Shown here piece by piece: positions 19,855-34,100 of a stretch of DNA of 64,000 bases. The translations under genes were made by a program, and so were the position numbers. This DNA is from Nepenthes gracilis (lineage: Eukaryota > Streptophyta > Magnoliopsida > Caryophyllales > Nepenthaceae). How positions within the stretch are numbered: the first letter of the stretch is position 1; every line of letters begins with the position of its first letter. The notes under the pieces are model-generated. The model worked only from the letters and a program-made list of their open reading frames with translations, made no database searches and was not told the DNA's origin. Location of the stretch: contig BSYO01000024.1 in NCBI GenBank assembly GCA_033239525.1, positions 248,001 through 312,000 on the forward strand. Direction: 5' to 3'.

Positions 19855-22800
19855 GTACTGCTTCCATTATTAGTCACACGTTGTGTGGATTTTGTGGCTT
19901 GAGCTATTCGAACTGAATACTTTTCACCATTTCAGTCCATTTTTCATCGTGTGTCGCCTACGTTTTCCTTGGTTTACACTTTTATGGGCTTAAATTCTTC
20001 CGTTGATCGGCTTGTCCTTTCATCTAATTATTCCATAGATGATTCAAATTATGATGGTTCTATAACTGGGATCTATGCAATGGAGTTGATATAGCGATAC
20101 TAAGTCATAAAAGAAAACTAAAGTGGTGCGTCTTTTTCCCCTTGGGTTGCGCCCGTGCATTGTGTTTCTTTATAAGCATAATAGATTACACATGTGATCC
20201 CTTTGGTATGAGAGGATACTAGGAGCGTGACATCCTTGATTATTTTGTGGCAATAAAATTATATATTTTGTGGTATTTAAATTATATCGTTTGTGGAAGA
20301 TAATTTTTGATGCATTAACTTGGTATTTTATGATCATATTTTGGATATATTGGGTCATGTTTAGGACATAGTTATTTCAAATATGAGGGTTAAATAATTT
20401 AAAAATTATTATTTTACAATTTACAGAAATTTTAGCTATCTGTAGGAATTATTATACCTAAACCAGTAGTCAACAGTTTAAGTAACATAAGATAAACTAG
20501 TTTGTTATATAAGGTTGTGCCCCCTGTGAAGGGTCTTGAGGCTAGTAGCTTATCATAGCATGATGTGTCCAGGCTTTGTCATGATAAACTTACTCTTGGA
20601 CATAGAGGTGGTATAGGAAATGTTTTGAATAAGATGAGGCATTTGGCCATCTTGAGAGGTTGACCATTTCAGCTGATGATATGAATTAATATATTTTGGG
20701 TATAAGTTGGAACATATTTAGGGTATAATTATCTCATAAAAGAGGTCCTAATAAGTTGAAAATATTACTTGTAAGATTATGGCATGTTTTTGGTGAACCC
20801 ACTAAATTAATTATTGGATACCTAAACTTAACCCTAAATAACATTTTAAGAATTTAGTTGCATTGAGTCATTGCTGGCAGATCTAGATAAGTTCAGTAGA
20901 GCATAAGGTGGCTGGAGTTAATATTTGGCTTGAGGATCTTTTGGTGAGTAGGATAAATTAGAGCTTAGTGTCTCAATTAGTTTTCTTAGCTTTAACACCT
21001 GGAATTAGGCATGGCAGGGTAGGATAGAGGGTATGAGGAGGCCTTCTGCTGCTGCAAAGCAGATTCAGTTTTTAAGTTTGCCGATTAAAACTGAGAGAGA
21101 GAAAAGAAGGGGAAGAGAATGAAAAATAGAGGGACATGAAGAGCTGGGGTATCAAATTTGGGTAAGTAATTCTATAATCTCCCACTTGTTCTAGATTCCT
21201 GTAACTTTCTTTTTTCATGAATTAATATCCATAATCATCAAATATCTCTTGTTGAGTTGAATTTGATGAAATTCTGAAGGTTGTCCAAAATTTAGGGTTT
21301 TGTTGAGATTTTGTGAATTTGAGCTAAATTGCTGTTAGGGGTTGGAATTTCTGCATTCAAATAGTTCCATAAAGATTATATGTAGTGAGTTTGATAATAA
21401 GTGTTGGAAGTTAGTGAACATGTTGAATTTGTGAAATTTTGGATTTGAAAATCAAGAGGGAAAGCAGGGCCTATGAACACTGATCTGGAAATTTGAGGAA
21501 CATCAGTTTTAATGTGAGGAATGAAACCATAGTGTACGGTGTATATTGACATTCCTAAGTTAAAATTTTAGTGTAAACCTTTGTGTATTTGGTACCTCAT
21601 GGTTGAATTCAAATTTTGCCCTCGGAGCTGTGGTGGTGCTCTGTTGTGGCTATTGGAATGCCACTGTGTGCCTGAAGTCAAGAGCAAAGAGTTTGAAATA
21701 GGAAAAAAATTATTGTCAATGTATGATGGTGCATTTATTTTGGGAAAGTAAGATATTTTGAGAATTAATTTGGGTATAGGCTAACCTAAGTTAATTATGT
21801 TAAATTGAAGGTGTTATTAAATAATTTACTATGGATATATTTTGGGTAACCTCATATGTTGGATGGGGTTTTACGCACTTATGGATTTAGTAATAATAGT
21901 AGTGGTGTTAAATGATAAATTAAGATCAATTAATTGGGGACAGATTTAATCTCATACAATTATGGACACTATTTAACTAGATTGGGATCATTTGGGATAC
22001 TAATATTTAAGGAAATATCCTTTGGGATGAGATTACAAGTCATATGTGATAAAGTGGATTTAATCTTGGTATATTGAGAAAATAAACGGCCTCTTAGGCT
22101 ATATGGAGATATTTTCGGTTCCCATATATGCTGGTTTGATTGTCTATTGATACATTGTTCAGTTATTGCATCTATATCTTCCAAATGATTTTGGCCATCG
22201 TTGTATTGATATGTTATCCTCACGATCGTATTGATGATTCATTACTTTCTTGTATAATCGTACCATCTTTTTTTTTTTTTTTGGATATTGACTAATTAGG
22301 TAAGATGTTGTGAAGAACTATTATGAAGACAATATGGAATTGTCTGTGCATAGATGCTGAATATTCCATGTTATAGTCTAATGTAGTACAATATTTCATT
22401 TTGCATTATATAGATAAAGGAAAGGAAAAATGTAGGAATATACTATTGTATTTGAATGATATGAATGATATGGGTGCCGGAGTACTTTAGCGTAATCCGC
22501 ATTATTTAATACTGAAACCATTTCAATAATCTCAAGAATTAATATATTTGTGTGATGCATTTTCCATGTAGAACTTATTTGTACTGTATTTTGATATGTT
22601 TTGGATATCAAGGATATTTAGTGATTTATTGACTAGTCAAACTACAGACATGTGGTTATTAGTGCTTTTGGTATTATCCAATGGAGTGATGGAGAATAGT
22701 TTTGGTTATTTGGATATTACCCAACTAATAGGGGAACTAATTCATTAGTCTTAGGTTCATAGTGGTGGGAAATATAAACCTCGTAGACTCCTTATTGAGC

Positions 22801-25151
22801 TTTCAGATACGGCATGAGCATATGTAAAATCATGGAACTCATGATCACGTTTTGTTTCACATGATACACTTGACATTTCATATGTTGTACCTGATACATT
22901 GTACTTCAGTTGTTCTATGGTCTCATGAGTTACTTTGATTTTATTAACCTCTATTATCATTGTAATCCTTAATATGGAATTATTTGTTGTATATTTGATT
23001 TATTTGCTATTAGCTTGCTATATATATATTTTTCAGATTAGTCTACAGATGGCCTTGCCTTTTTTTGGGAGTAGCTTGGAGGAGAGATTTTTAGTGGACC
23101 TTTTATTACTATGGATAGTTGTAATAAGCTTTTGTGGTTTATTTGTAATAAGCATATTTTGTTTTAATATGCATCAAATGGATAATGAGAAATGGAGAAA
23201 ACATGTTGACGAGAATGATCATGATTTGGAAGTATATGTTATTGTTCCATGTATATGGGTTAAGTGGATTTCAGCGTTATTATTTGGTCATTTGAGGTTG
23301 TTTAGTCAAGGTCGTGACAAGGTCTGTGAATTAGACCTGAAAACTGGAATGGATAAATGTAGATAAAAGGAGTCATGGTATGTCAATTCTGCTTTAAAAT
23401 TTGCGAACTTGTTAAATTTTAACATGTTCATATTGACAACCACCAATGCTAGGTATGAAAATGAAAGAATGGAGGGGTCAGTGAGATTTCTTGATGTTTT
23501 ACCATAAAGCTAGTATTCGTTTTGAATGTCATTTCTCAGAAAATAGTACACATCAATATCCTTTATTTGCATTTTTATCTATTGTCTTTTCAGGGAAGTT
23601 TATTATTGGCATAATCTATTCCTGTTATAGTCAGCTGCTGATTTTGATCTATATCAGCCTGTTTGAGGTTATTGATTATCTTTTGCTGTCTCGGTTGATA
23701 GTTTATCCATCGTCCACGATGCAAGAGGCCTGAAGCGCCCGTATTCTCTCTTGGAACGAAATTCCGGAGGAAATAAAGGAGAGGGAATTCAGAATATGCC
23801 AGCTCAAGCTCCACCATGTAGACCATGGGATAGGGGAGATTTGATGAGGAGATTAGCCACATTCAAGTCCATGACTTGGTTTGCTAAACCCAAGGTTTGA
23901 TCATGATAGATGCCTTTATGTATGCCATGGAATATTTAGAATACTGATTGGTTAGTTACATTGTCAAAGCTGAGACTTCAGTGCCAATTGGAACAATTAT
24001 TTGCACCTTATTAGATATAATGCCAAACTTACTTATTAAGATATTGTATGGAACTAACTTAATGGAATATAGTAGAAATTATTTTATCCTTTATTTTGTT
24101 TATATAAAAATTCTCTATAATCATTGTAACTTAGGTTTTGTTGGCCTGATAAGGAATGATGGGTTTCTTTTTGTTTGATAAGTAAGCCATTTTTATTTTT
24201 CCTTATTAAAAATACAAAGTTATTGTGCCTTATGAAATTCTGATTGACGATAGATAAAGAAAGAATTTAAGAAAATTAAGAAATGAGAGGTGAGGTTTTG
24301 GAGTTAATAGAGATACTGGGGTATGAAGGGAAGAGGAAACAGGAAAAGAAATGCAAGATTTTGAATTAAAAGGATTAAAAAAATGAAAGTGATGCAAACT
24401 TTTATGATTAGAGAAAGGAGGGTGGGAAGGGAGAGGACTAGTGGAGGGCGAGAAGAGAGAGTAGAATGAAAGATTATGCTATATCTTGCACTTATCTTGA
24501 TCAAGCCTTTTTCTTTTATACCCAATTGTTCCTCTTTCTCCTATCTATTAATGTTTCAAACAATTTTACTAGGATAGTCCATGACATAATAGTAACACTT
24601 GTAAATTGCCTATATTTAGCATTTTCATAGAAGATGAGTGGGGTCAATTGACTTTGATGTGGTTATGACGTGGATGTAGAAATTATTGTATAGACTTTTA
24701 CATGTGGATATCTTTGGCCTATTGATCACTTTCATAGTTACTGGTATACTATAACTATGCACAACCCACAAATATTAGCCATTGATGAAAATATTAATAT
24801 CAGTATTGGTCTGATATACTAAACAATATCACAATATGCATTGTTATTAGAAATATTGGATGGAAAAAATTTTCTAAAGTTCATAAGCTGACTAGGCCAG
24901 GTAAGTAATATATCGTGACATATTGCTGATATAAAAATATATCATGATATTGTCATAATATTGAGAAATGTTAGTATTAAGGGCCTTTGATACTGATACA
25001 TATTAGTTGATATTTGTATCAATGATATTAGCCATTTTGGGTGTTCCACAATTTAGGTAGAGATGTTATTGAGTATTTGGCTTGACTAACTCCAAGGGGA
25101 CTCAATTCTCAATTGAGCTGTCATTTTTTATCATCACGGGTCTTTATTTGG

Positions 25152-25191
<40 letters not shown>

Positions 25192-28100
25192 CTGTTTTCT
25201 AGTGTACCAATATTATTAAGTTGTGCTTAAAATGTTATGAATCAATTGACAAGTCCAACCCAAATATATTTGTTCTGTCGGATTGGCTGTTCAAGATCTT
25301 TGGTTTCTACTCGGTCCCGATGAAAAAAATGGGATCACTTAGTGGCATGTAGGACCAAGCATACCATGATGCAAACATGCTAACTAGGGTTGCATCTGTA
25401 AACGGCTTTAGGGAGAGAAACAATGTGGTGTTGGCTTTGTGTTTAAGTGCATGCCATTTCTTGGGCTTTTTACCCTTCATTGTTACAGTTTAGAGATAGG
25501 TGGTGTTGGCTTTGTTTTGTGTGCAAGTGTGTGAGCAGCCTTTTGGCCTTTTTTGGATTTTTACCCTTGTTTCATTGGTACCATTTAGTTCTCATATATA
25601 TATTGCATTCTTAGAGATTTCCACTTCATAACTGTTAAAAGGAAGGGGAGCACTAGGATGCTTCTACCCAAAAGTAGAATAAACTTATTTGTTTTTGTCT
25701 ATTTAGTTTTGGAGCTAAGTAGTGCAAGCTATTTGTTTCTGTGCATTTTTTTTAAGGTAAATCTTTCTTTTGAGTATCCTTTGTCAGTATTATAGAATTA
25801 GTGCTTTTCATGACTTCTGATGGCTATATATAATATCATAGATTTTTTCTTGAGATAGTATGGTGAACTAAAGTGCAAATGCATCACTATTATTGTTCGC
25901 CTAGTTTGGTGAGTAAGAATCCTGTTTGAGAACCCAATACCGAAAATGCTTTTTCAAGCTAAATGTGGATAGGAAAAATAAATTGAGAAAGTGAGATTCA
26001 TATTGAAGATATTCCACTAACTCATGTGCGGCTAATTCAATTGAGAATATCATGGCTGATACTACAAGATCAGTTATTTACTCAGCAACAATAGGACATT
26101 CGATACCTTGAAGTAATTTTTTGAGGGTCCCATGATGAGTTAAAACACTAGTGGTTAATGGATAAGTATATTATCTCACTGTTGAAAAGCTTACAATCCA
26201 TAAACAGATTAGAAAGTCCCTAGATTTAGAAGTGGTAGTTGCATATAGAAATCTTCTTCCGTCAATAGTAAACAACAATTTTTATACCATGTGATGATTG
26301 GGATTTATCAACATTTGATACTCTTGTCAAAAAGAATGGCTCTAACTAACCTCAATAGTAATCGAATTGTATGTTGGAAGCTTACTCTGGTCGGCAACTA
26401 GCAAATTCTTTGAGATGTTTATGAGTCTACCCCCAATTCAATATTTCCTCTCATAAAAAAGGGAAACTGTTATTTTCTTAGGAATCTGGTTAGCCAATAG
26501 AAAGTGCTACTCATAGAGGCATTGATTGAGTATTTAGTAATAATCAGTATTAAACAAGACTTTTTTAGTTTATTGGGGTTGGCCAACTATAAAGAAGAAC
26601 ACCTATTGAAGAATGGACATTTGAATTGAGCAAAGCTCTTAGAATGAATGAGTACTTCGAGACTCTAGGACTAACAATTTGAATTGGACCTGTAATATCT
26701 GAATGTACTAAAATTGATTGATAATCGATTAATGCAATTTTATTTTTCTGTGAAACTAACAAGCCAAACTTGTTGTAAGGCTGTTTAAAAAAAAGTTACA
26801 ACCTATTTAATTAAATAGAAACAGAATTTGGTGGTACCGTTGAAATAAAATATGGAGAAAGAGTCAGAATTTGGTGGAAGCTTTTCCTTTTTGCACAATT
26901 CTATGTTTTTCTTCTACCAAATAAATTGAGTTTGTTTAATAAGATTACAATCAATTAATGGGCTATATATAATCATCCAATGTAAAGGGAATCTTTGGAA
27001 CAAGTGTGAGTGCAATAATTCTTGGTTATCTAGCTAGGGTCAATTAATCAAATTCAAATTTTATCTCAATGAAGCACAATTGCACCCAACATTGATGCAA
27101 GTCAAGTCATATGATCTATTATTTAAATTGTAACAATGACTTGCGATAATCTGCCAACTTGATGTTCAATATAGTGTAGGATAGTTTTTTATTTTTATTT
27201 TTAGGGGTAGAGTAAAGAATTATAATTTTGATATTAAAAATTATTTATCAATTAGATATAATAAAATTAAACAAGGCAAGATTTAATAAATAAAATATTT
27301 TCAATTGTAAGGGTCTAATAGAAGTGGGATTATGATTTTGATTTTAATTTTATTTATTTTTTAAAAAATTATATAAGAGTATTATTTAAAAACTTTAAAG
27401 CCCATATTCCATTAAAGAGTGTTATCTAAAAATATCATAAAATATGTATTGATAAATATTATCTATATCAAAAAATAAGATTTGTTAATTACATTATCTT
27501 AAATTTTATAAATTAAAAAATTTAGAATTTATATTGAATTACTTATTTTTTTATTTTTATGTATGAATTAAAAATTTAACTATACCTTAACTTTAATTTC
27601 CTCTGAGAATTGAAATCCCCTCTACAATTCAAACAATAAAATTTAAATTCTACCTAATTCAAATTTCAATTCCAATTCCAATAGAATTGAAATTAGGCTT
27701 ATATTTGCAAATTTTAATTCTAATTTTATGATCAAAAAAGACCCTAAGGGCCTTTTGGTTGCAAGAATTGGACCCTCCTAATTGTAATTCTGTTGTTTGG
27801 TGTCAGATAAAATTGAAATTGTAATTCCATGTTCTAGTTCCTTGAAATCGAAAAATGGTATAGGATCAATTATTTGTAATTTTTAGGGGTAAAGTATTGT
27901 AATTTTGATGGGGAGAATTGTTTGTCAATTAGATATGATAAAATTGAACATTACAAGATCAATTGAATAAAACATTTTCTATTGTTTGGATAGGGTTGAG
28001 GTAGCCTACCATAATTTTATTTTTTAATTTATTTAAAAATTATAAAAAGTTATTATTTAACAGCTTAAATGTTAATATTCTAATAAATAATGTTATCTAA

Positions 28101-31100
28101 AGTACATGTATCTATAAAGTATTATCTATATCTAAAAATAAGATTTTGTATAATTATATTATATTATATTCTACATATTAAAAAATTTATAATTTATATT
28201 GGGCTACTTGTTTTTTTATTTTTATGCATCAAATAATATAATTGGAATTAGGTTTTGAATTTGAATTCAAATTCTGAATTCCAGGGCCTAAATCTTGCAA
28301 CCAAACAATCCCTTAGGGATTTCCCAATTCATCAATTTGATAAGTCAATTTGATCGAGTTGGCACCAAGCCCCCCCCTCCCCCAAAGAAAATTAATGCAT
28401 TATCTAATTTTTCTCTTATAATTTGAAGGTGATCCACTAGTCCTTGTTCTTTTTGCAGATTGACCACTAGCTCAATCTTTTCAAGGCTTCGACCAAAACC
28501 CTAAACTCTTTCCATTTGAGAGTTCATTCCAAATTCTCAAATATTATAACTGAGAGAATTCTCCTAACTCTCAACTACTCTTCCTAAGATATATAAATTT
28601 GACCACAACAAGGAGAATTTGTATCAACTCTCCAAACTACTTGAGATATACAAACTAAAGCATACTAAGAGAGTTCTCTCCATTATTTCTTTGCAACAAT
28701 ACAAAATAATGTTGGGTATTAAGTAATTGTTACCTAAACCGTCCGTAAGACATATTCCAATGGAATTCACTAGCTCGAAGTATTTATTTTGTATTTCATT
28801 TGTAATCCTTTGTGAATTACAAATGAGTTTCAAAGACGAGAAAACCATTATTCCAAAATTAGAAAAAGCCAAAGCAAAGATACTTATTTTACAAGAGAAA
28901 TGTTAGCTTCAACAATAACTCATCTAAAAGGAATTTTGAGGATTTGCAAATGAAAAGACAAATCTTGAGATGTTTGAAAGAGATTTTCAAATGGAGTAGA
29001 AGACTATTTAGAGGAATGCTTTTAAATGAAACAGCATGCAAATATGTTTTGTCTCTGATATTTAATAGCTACTTATGAACCTTAGAATGTATAACAGCCG
29101 CTAGAAGAAGGAGCTAATTTAAAAGTTTTTGGGCAGAGCTGCCCAAATTAAAATTGTGCAATGCATGACGAGCCAGCTCATTAATTGGAACTAGTCAGCT
29201 CATTGAACTATTGTGAAAATTCCAATTTTGAGCTGTCTCATGCATATGATGAACCGTCTTAACTTTATAAGCCTAGTATGCATTTGTTGAGCCATCTTAA
29301 AACATATAATCTGTCTCCTATATATATATGAATGCTGCTGTTTTGTGCCATGCTGGCTCATGATAGCCAATGGCCGTATCACTGTTATAAGTTAGCAGTC
29401 TTATAGGCTTTCACAATGTCAGCCTATCTTGACTAAGACACACATAATTGTTTATTGATAACTTTTGCAAACCTTGTTTTTGTTTGAAACTTGATTCAAA
29501 GAGCTTTCCAACCATGTATAGCTTGCCCCATAATCCCCCAAAAAAAAAAAATATAGAATGATGTTAAATTTCAGTCTAGTGTCAAAGTAGTGGAAATTTG
29601 GTATGCCAATGGTTCTGGTTGGCTATTTATGTAAATGTAAATGGCTATGCAATAGCTGAAATCAATATGGTAAGCAAATATATGCTTCAAAAATAACTGT
29701 ATGAAAGTGTAAAAACTATGAGCTGGAAATCCATTTGTTCGTATTTAATTTTCTTTTCCCTAACTATGAGTTGGAAAACTTGATCAAAACCTTTTCATAG
29801 ACTTCTATGCTTCAAAACCTTTTCTACTTGAAATCTTTGAAGCTTATAGGCATGGAAGGACTGTAAATTTCAAGTAGGTAATAACAACTTGAAACTCATT
29901 TTGATTCCTTTTTGAATCTTCTATTACTAATAATCTTGCTTGTTCATTTTCCCGTGGAACTTACAAATCAATTTTGATCTTTATTCGTTCTTGTCTTTAT
30001 TGTAGGCCTCTCAAATTAGTAACTCAAGTCCTAGGATGACATGCAGCACCTGTAAAACTCATTGGACTTGGTATCAATGCTTGTCTTCTACTAAGGCGAA
30101 TACTCCAATAGCTTGTTTTCTATTTTTAAAGTTTGAATCGTGTTCTCCTTCCTTTGAGCTTTGAATATAAACCTTAAAAGAGCTAAGCAAGTGTAGGCTT
30201 TCTTCACATAGGCTTTCCATCCACCTCTTTTGCATCTTTTTCACATGGTGTGATGTTGATGAGTACCTATAAGTAAACCTACAAAGCACAACACTCAAAT
30301 ATGCGATTACCCTAATGCTCAATTGTTTGTATTATGAACCAAATATTTGAACATAAAAGTGGTGTTGGAAATTCTGTCACAGACTTATAGCCTTGGTTCC
30401 TCTGAAATTATATGGTGAGACAAATTTAGATGGTTAAATGATATGGGATTTTTTTTTTTAAGATTCTTCCTTGCTTTAATTGTTATACAAAATCCTCAAC
30501 AATGTCTATTTCCAGAATAGATGGGGATGTTTTGAGCAAAAATTGATTCAAGCCTATCATGGCAGTGTCTAGTGCTTCATTTTCTAAACAATGGTGACTT
30601 CATTCTATGTTAATGATTCTTTTATGTTATGTACATATACCAACAATGACTACATTATCAAGATCCCTTGTGCTTAAGGAGGAATAACTCCAGCAACCTG
30701 TATCTTTCAGCCTTTTAATTTGTTCTTTGAAGGCAGTGATATCTTTTACTTCTCCTTTTCTGGCATTTGCATTGCATATATGATTGTTATTTAGCTACTT
30801 AGAAACCAAAAAAAAAGCTCATTCAGATGGTGGCTTTGTTGGATGAATATTGTCAAGAAAATCATTTTATGCTGTCAATAATTTTGTGTATGAACGATCT
30901 TTCTGAATGTTAAATGTCCTAGCACTAAGAAGTTTTGCAATGGAAATGCTGCCCCTGTTAATTTTTTGTTGTTCATCATCATGTTTTTCTTTCTACTTGC
31001 TGCAATGTGGAGCTATAAAAAATATTGGAGTTCTTCAAGAATTTTTCCATGTCATACGGAATTCTATACCCCACATTTCCTCGAATATCTATAAGGTGAG

Positions 31101-34100
31101 CCTTAGCAGTCTGGTAAGGTTACTTTGATATGACCTAGAAGTCACATGTTCAAATAACTTAAACAACCTCTTTGTAATGTAGAGATAAGGTTATGTACAC
31201 CCTCTCTACACCCTTTGACTTGGGAGCCTTGCATTGGGCCATCCCTTCAATATCTAGGTCCTTGTGTTATTACTTTATTTCGTATGAACTTTATTTTTTT
31301 ACTTTATTGCCTTGATGAACACATTATGTGTCATCTGCTTGTCGTTTATTTCAAAAGATTGCTGGAAAATTTCTTTTTGGCAGTTCTCTTGCTTATCAAA
31401 ATTTTCATTTATCAAGGCAAATTGATATGTTTTCTTGATCAAGTGATGGAAAGTAATTCTTTGGTCATAATCAGGTTGCTGATGCTGTGAACTGTGCAAG
31501 GAAGGGTTGGATCAATGTAGATATGGACATAATAGCCTGTGAAGTATGTGGAGCCCATCTTCTATTTTCTACTCCCTCATCTTGGTCCCTGGAGCAAGGT
31601 ATGTATTCTCCTTATCTGACGATAAAATAGCAACAATAAACTAGCAGATGTAACCCTTTTAGCCATGTGTCATTTCTGCTGCCCCCACCCCTCCCAAGCG
31701 ACCATGCCAAAACAAAAGAATTAAAATTCTTGCTCCTATCTGTAAACTTCTGTGCATGTTGACTTGTGTTTCTGTTATTGCAGTTGAGAAAGCAGCCTTG
31801 GTTTTTAGCTTGAAGCTTGATAATGGACACAAGATGCTTTGTCCATGGATTAACAATGCTTGTGATGCAATTCTAGCATTGTTTCCACCCACTGCAGCTC
31901 CAGAGTTGGTTTGTCGCTATAAAGAATGTTGCTCTGCTCTGTTGCAGCTCTCAGCTCTTCCAATAATATCAGCTTCAGCCATTGAAAACATGAGAAGTCC
32001 CCTGTTGGAATATTTTCTTGAACAATCCATAACGGTTGAATGTGGCAATGCACCTGGTGGTTCTACTTGGACAGAGTATCTTGGAAACAAGGGGGAAGTG
32101 GTTTCTGCTGACTCATACTATCAGGTTCGACTAGTGGCATGACAGTCAGGGTTGCAGATTTTCCTTGGTCGTAGTTATTTGTGTTATGCTGTCTCTAAAG
32201 TTTGAGATCCTTGGTCTGTGTAATTAGAGCCTCTTAGACTGCCTCTTAATATCATGCCCACACTGAGACACAAGCTTAGTAGTACCATTTTCCTCCCTGT
32301 ATGTTCCATGAGTGATTAGGGACGAGTGACGTGTCCATGGTACAAACTACCTTAGGCATTCCTGAGGGTACCTTAGTTTGGTCCAAACCATCCGTATTAA
32401 GTGTGAAGCCAATCTATGATCAATACAACAACTACAAATGCATGCGTTAAAGGGATATATTACTCGGGAATCCAGGTTATAGGAACTCCTGGATCTGGCA
32501 TGTTGAATCACTAGTGAAGTTTTCCAGGCATTTTTCTTTTTCTTCTGAAGAAAATAGCACTTACTTCTCCTGGTCTGTGTCCTATTGACTGCAGCAACAA
32601 AAACAGCCTAACTTTGATTCATTTGATCCCTGTTTCCTTGCCATTTGATATAAACCACATGCCTTTCTGTTTGCAACTGCTGGGACTGGTGAATTACTTA
32701 AAGCCATTTTAAAATGGCTTTCCATCTCTCTTGTTGAGGGGCATTTTCCAAGATCTCATCTGTGTATCAGTTTGGTTCTGAGCTCAAAATATCAGTCGAT
32801 TTAAAAATTGTTCAGCATGTGTTGTTATCGTGAAATCCCAATACCAATATTTTCCAATATATCAACAACTATTCAAAGTATGGATTGACTATTTTTTCAC
32901 TTTTTAGAAGCCTAAATCCACCTATTTTATGGGCTTTTTGGGTATTGTTTTATGGCCAAGTGGGGTGTATTAAGCTCAATTTCAATAAATTTACCAAATC
33001 TTTTCAAATAGCTAAATATATGATTAAAGATGCTTAAAATTTAGTATATGACTCAATTTTAATGTAGTTCCAAAAATATTTTTATGCATCTATGGTATTT
33101 GATACCAATATGTATTATTGTCTGATACAATACAATTTATAGTGATATAGCCTTGACCAATATTTATACTAATATTTTTATCCATGATTTGGTTCAGTCA
33201 TATACACCAGATAAGGAGATGCATCTCTTTGCTATATTAGCCTAAATGCAGGAGCATAGTTATCAGAGTTGTTAGTAAACCTTAGATTGCAATCTGGATC
33301 ATTCAACCTTGATTTGGAAGTTCTGAGCTGTTGATAATGATGCTGCATATTAATTTTATTTTCCTTTACTCAACATGAAAATAAATTGGGGTATGGCTGT
33401 GGTGACGTTAAAGCTGACTGTCGCTGACATTGTGTACCATTCATGGGCCTAGATGCCATGTGAAGATTATTCTCACTAGTAGGTTGTCTCTATTCTTAGA
33501 TTTACTAGAATTTGCGTCAAAAGGCACAATGACAAATGTTTCCAATGAACGTTGATGACCTTATTTCATATTTCAATTATATTATAACAGCTTGCTTTTG
33601 TACAGTAATTTCCAATTTCCAATTATAATTCATGTCTTCATACTTCCATTTTCCAATCTCAAACCTAAAAATAGCATCCTCATCTAAAAGAAAACTATTG
33701 CAACAATAATAGATATTAATATGCTGAAATGAAATTTAAAATTTATTTTCAGAAAAAATATATCAAACACTTAGTAAATATGCTAGAAATGATGTTATGT
33801 CTTTACAAATCTAAAAAATGCTAGGGGCTGTTTGCTTGTATAAGAATAAGGATAAGCTGAAATTGCAGTTGGTATCATGAATTCCTTCTGCATATTGTTT
33901 CAATATGGAATTGAATTAGACAATTGATGTTTTCTGTTATGCACATTCTAGAGTTGTAATAAGAACAAAACATGAAATGGTGGCTTAGTGCACGAATTCC
34001 TGCATTGTGGGTTCTGGGAAGGGTTAAATGTATGCAACCTTATCTCAACATTGTCGAAAGACTGTTTCTGTGATTTGAATAAGTGACTTCTAGCTTACTC

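Noticed and set aside
22935..23366. 143-aa membrane-like ORF in intron 1
   Set aside because: It crosses the proposed LTR end at 23,319, has AT-driven hydrophobic composition and no recognisable domain, and lies within an intron on the same strand.
31612..32053. Minus-strand ORFs opposite exon 4
   Set aside because: They are shadows of the zinc-finger exon, whose conserved motifs are on the plus strand.
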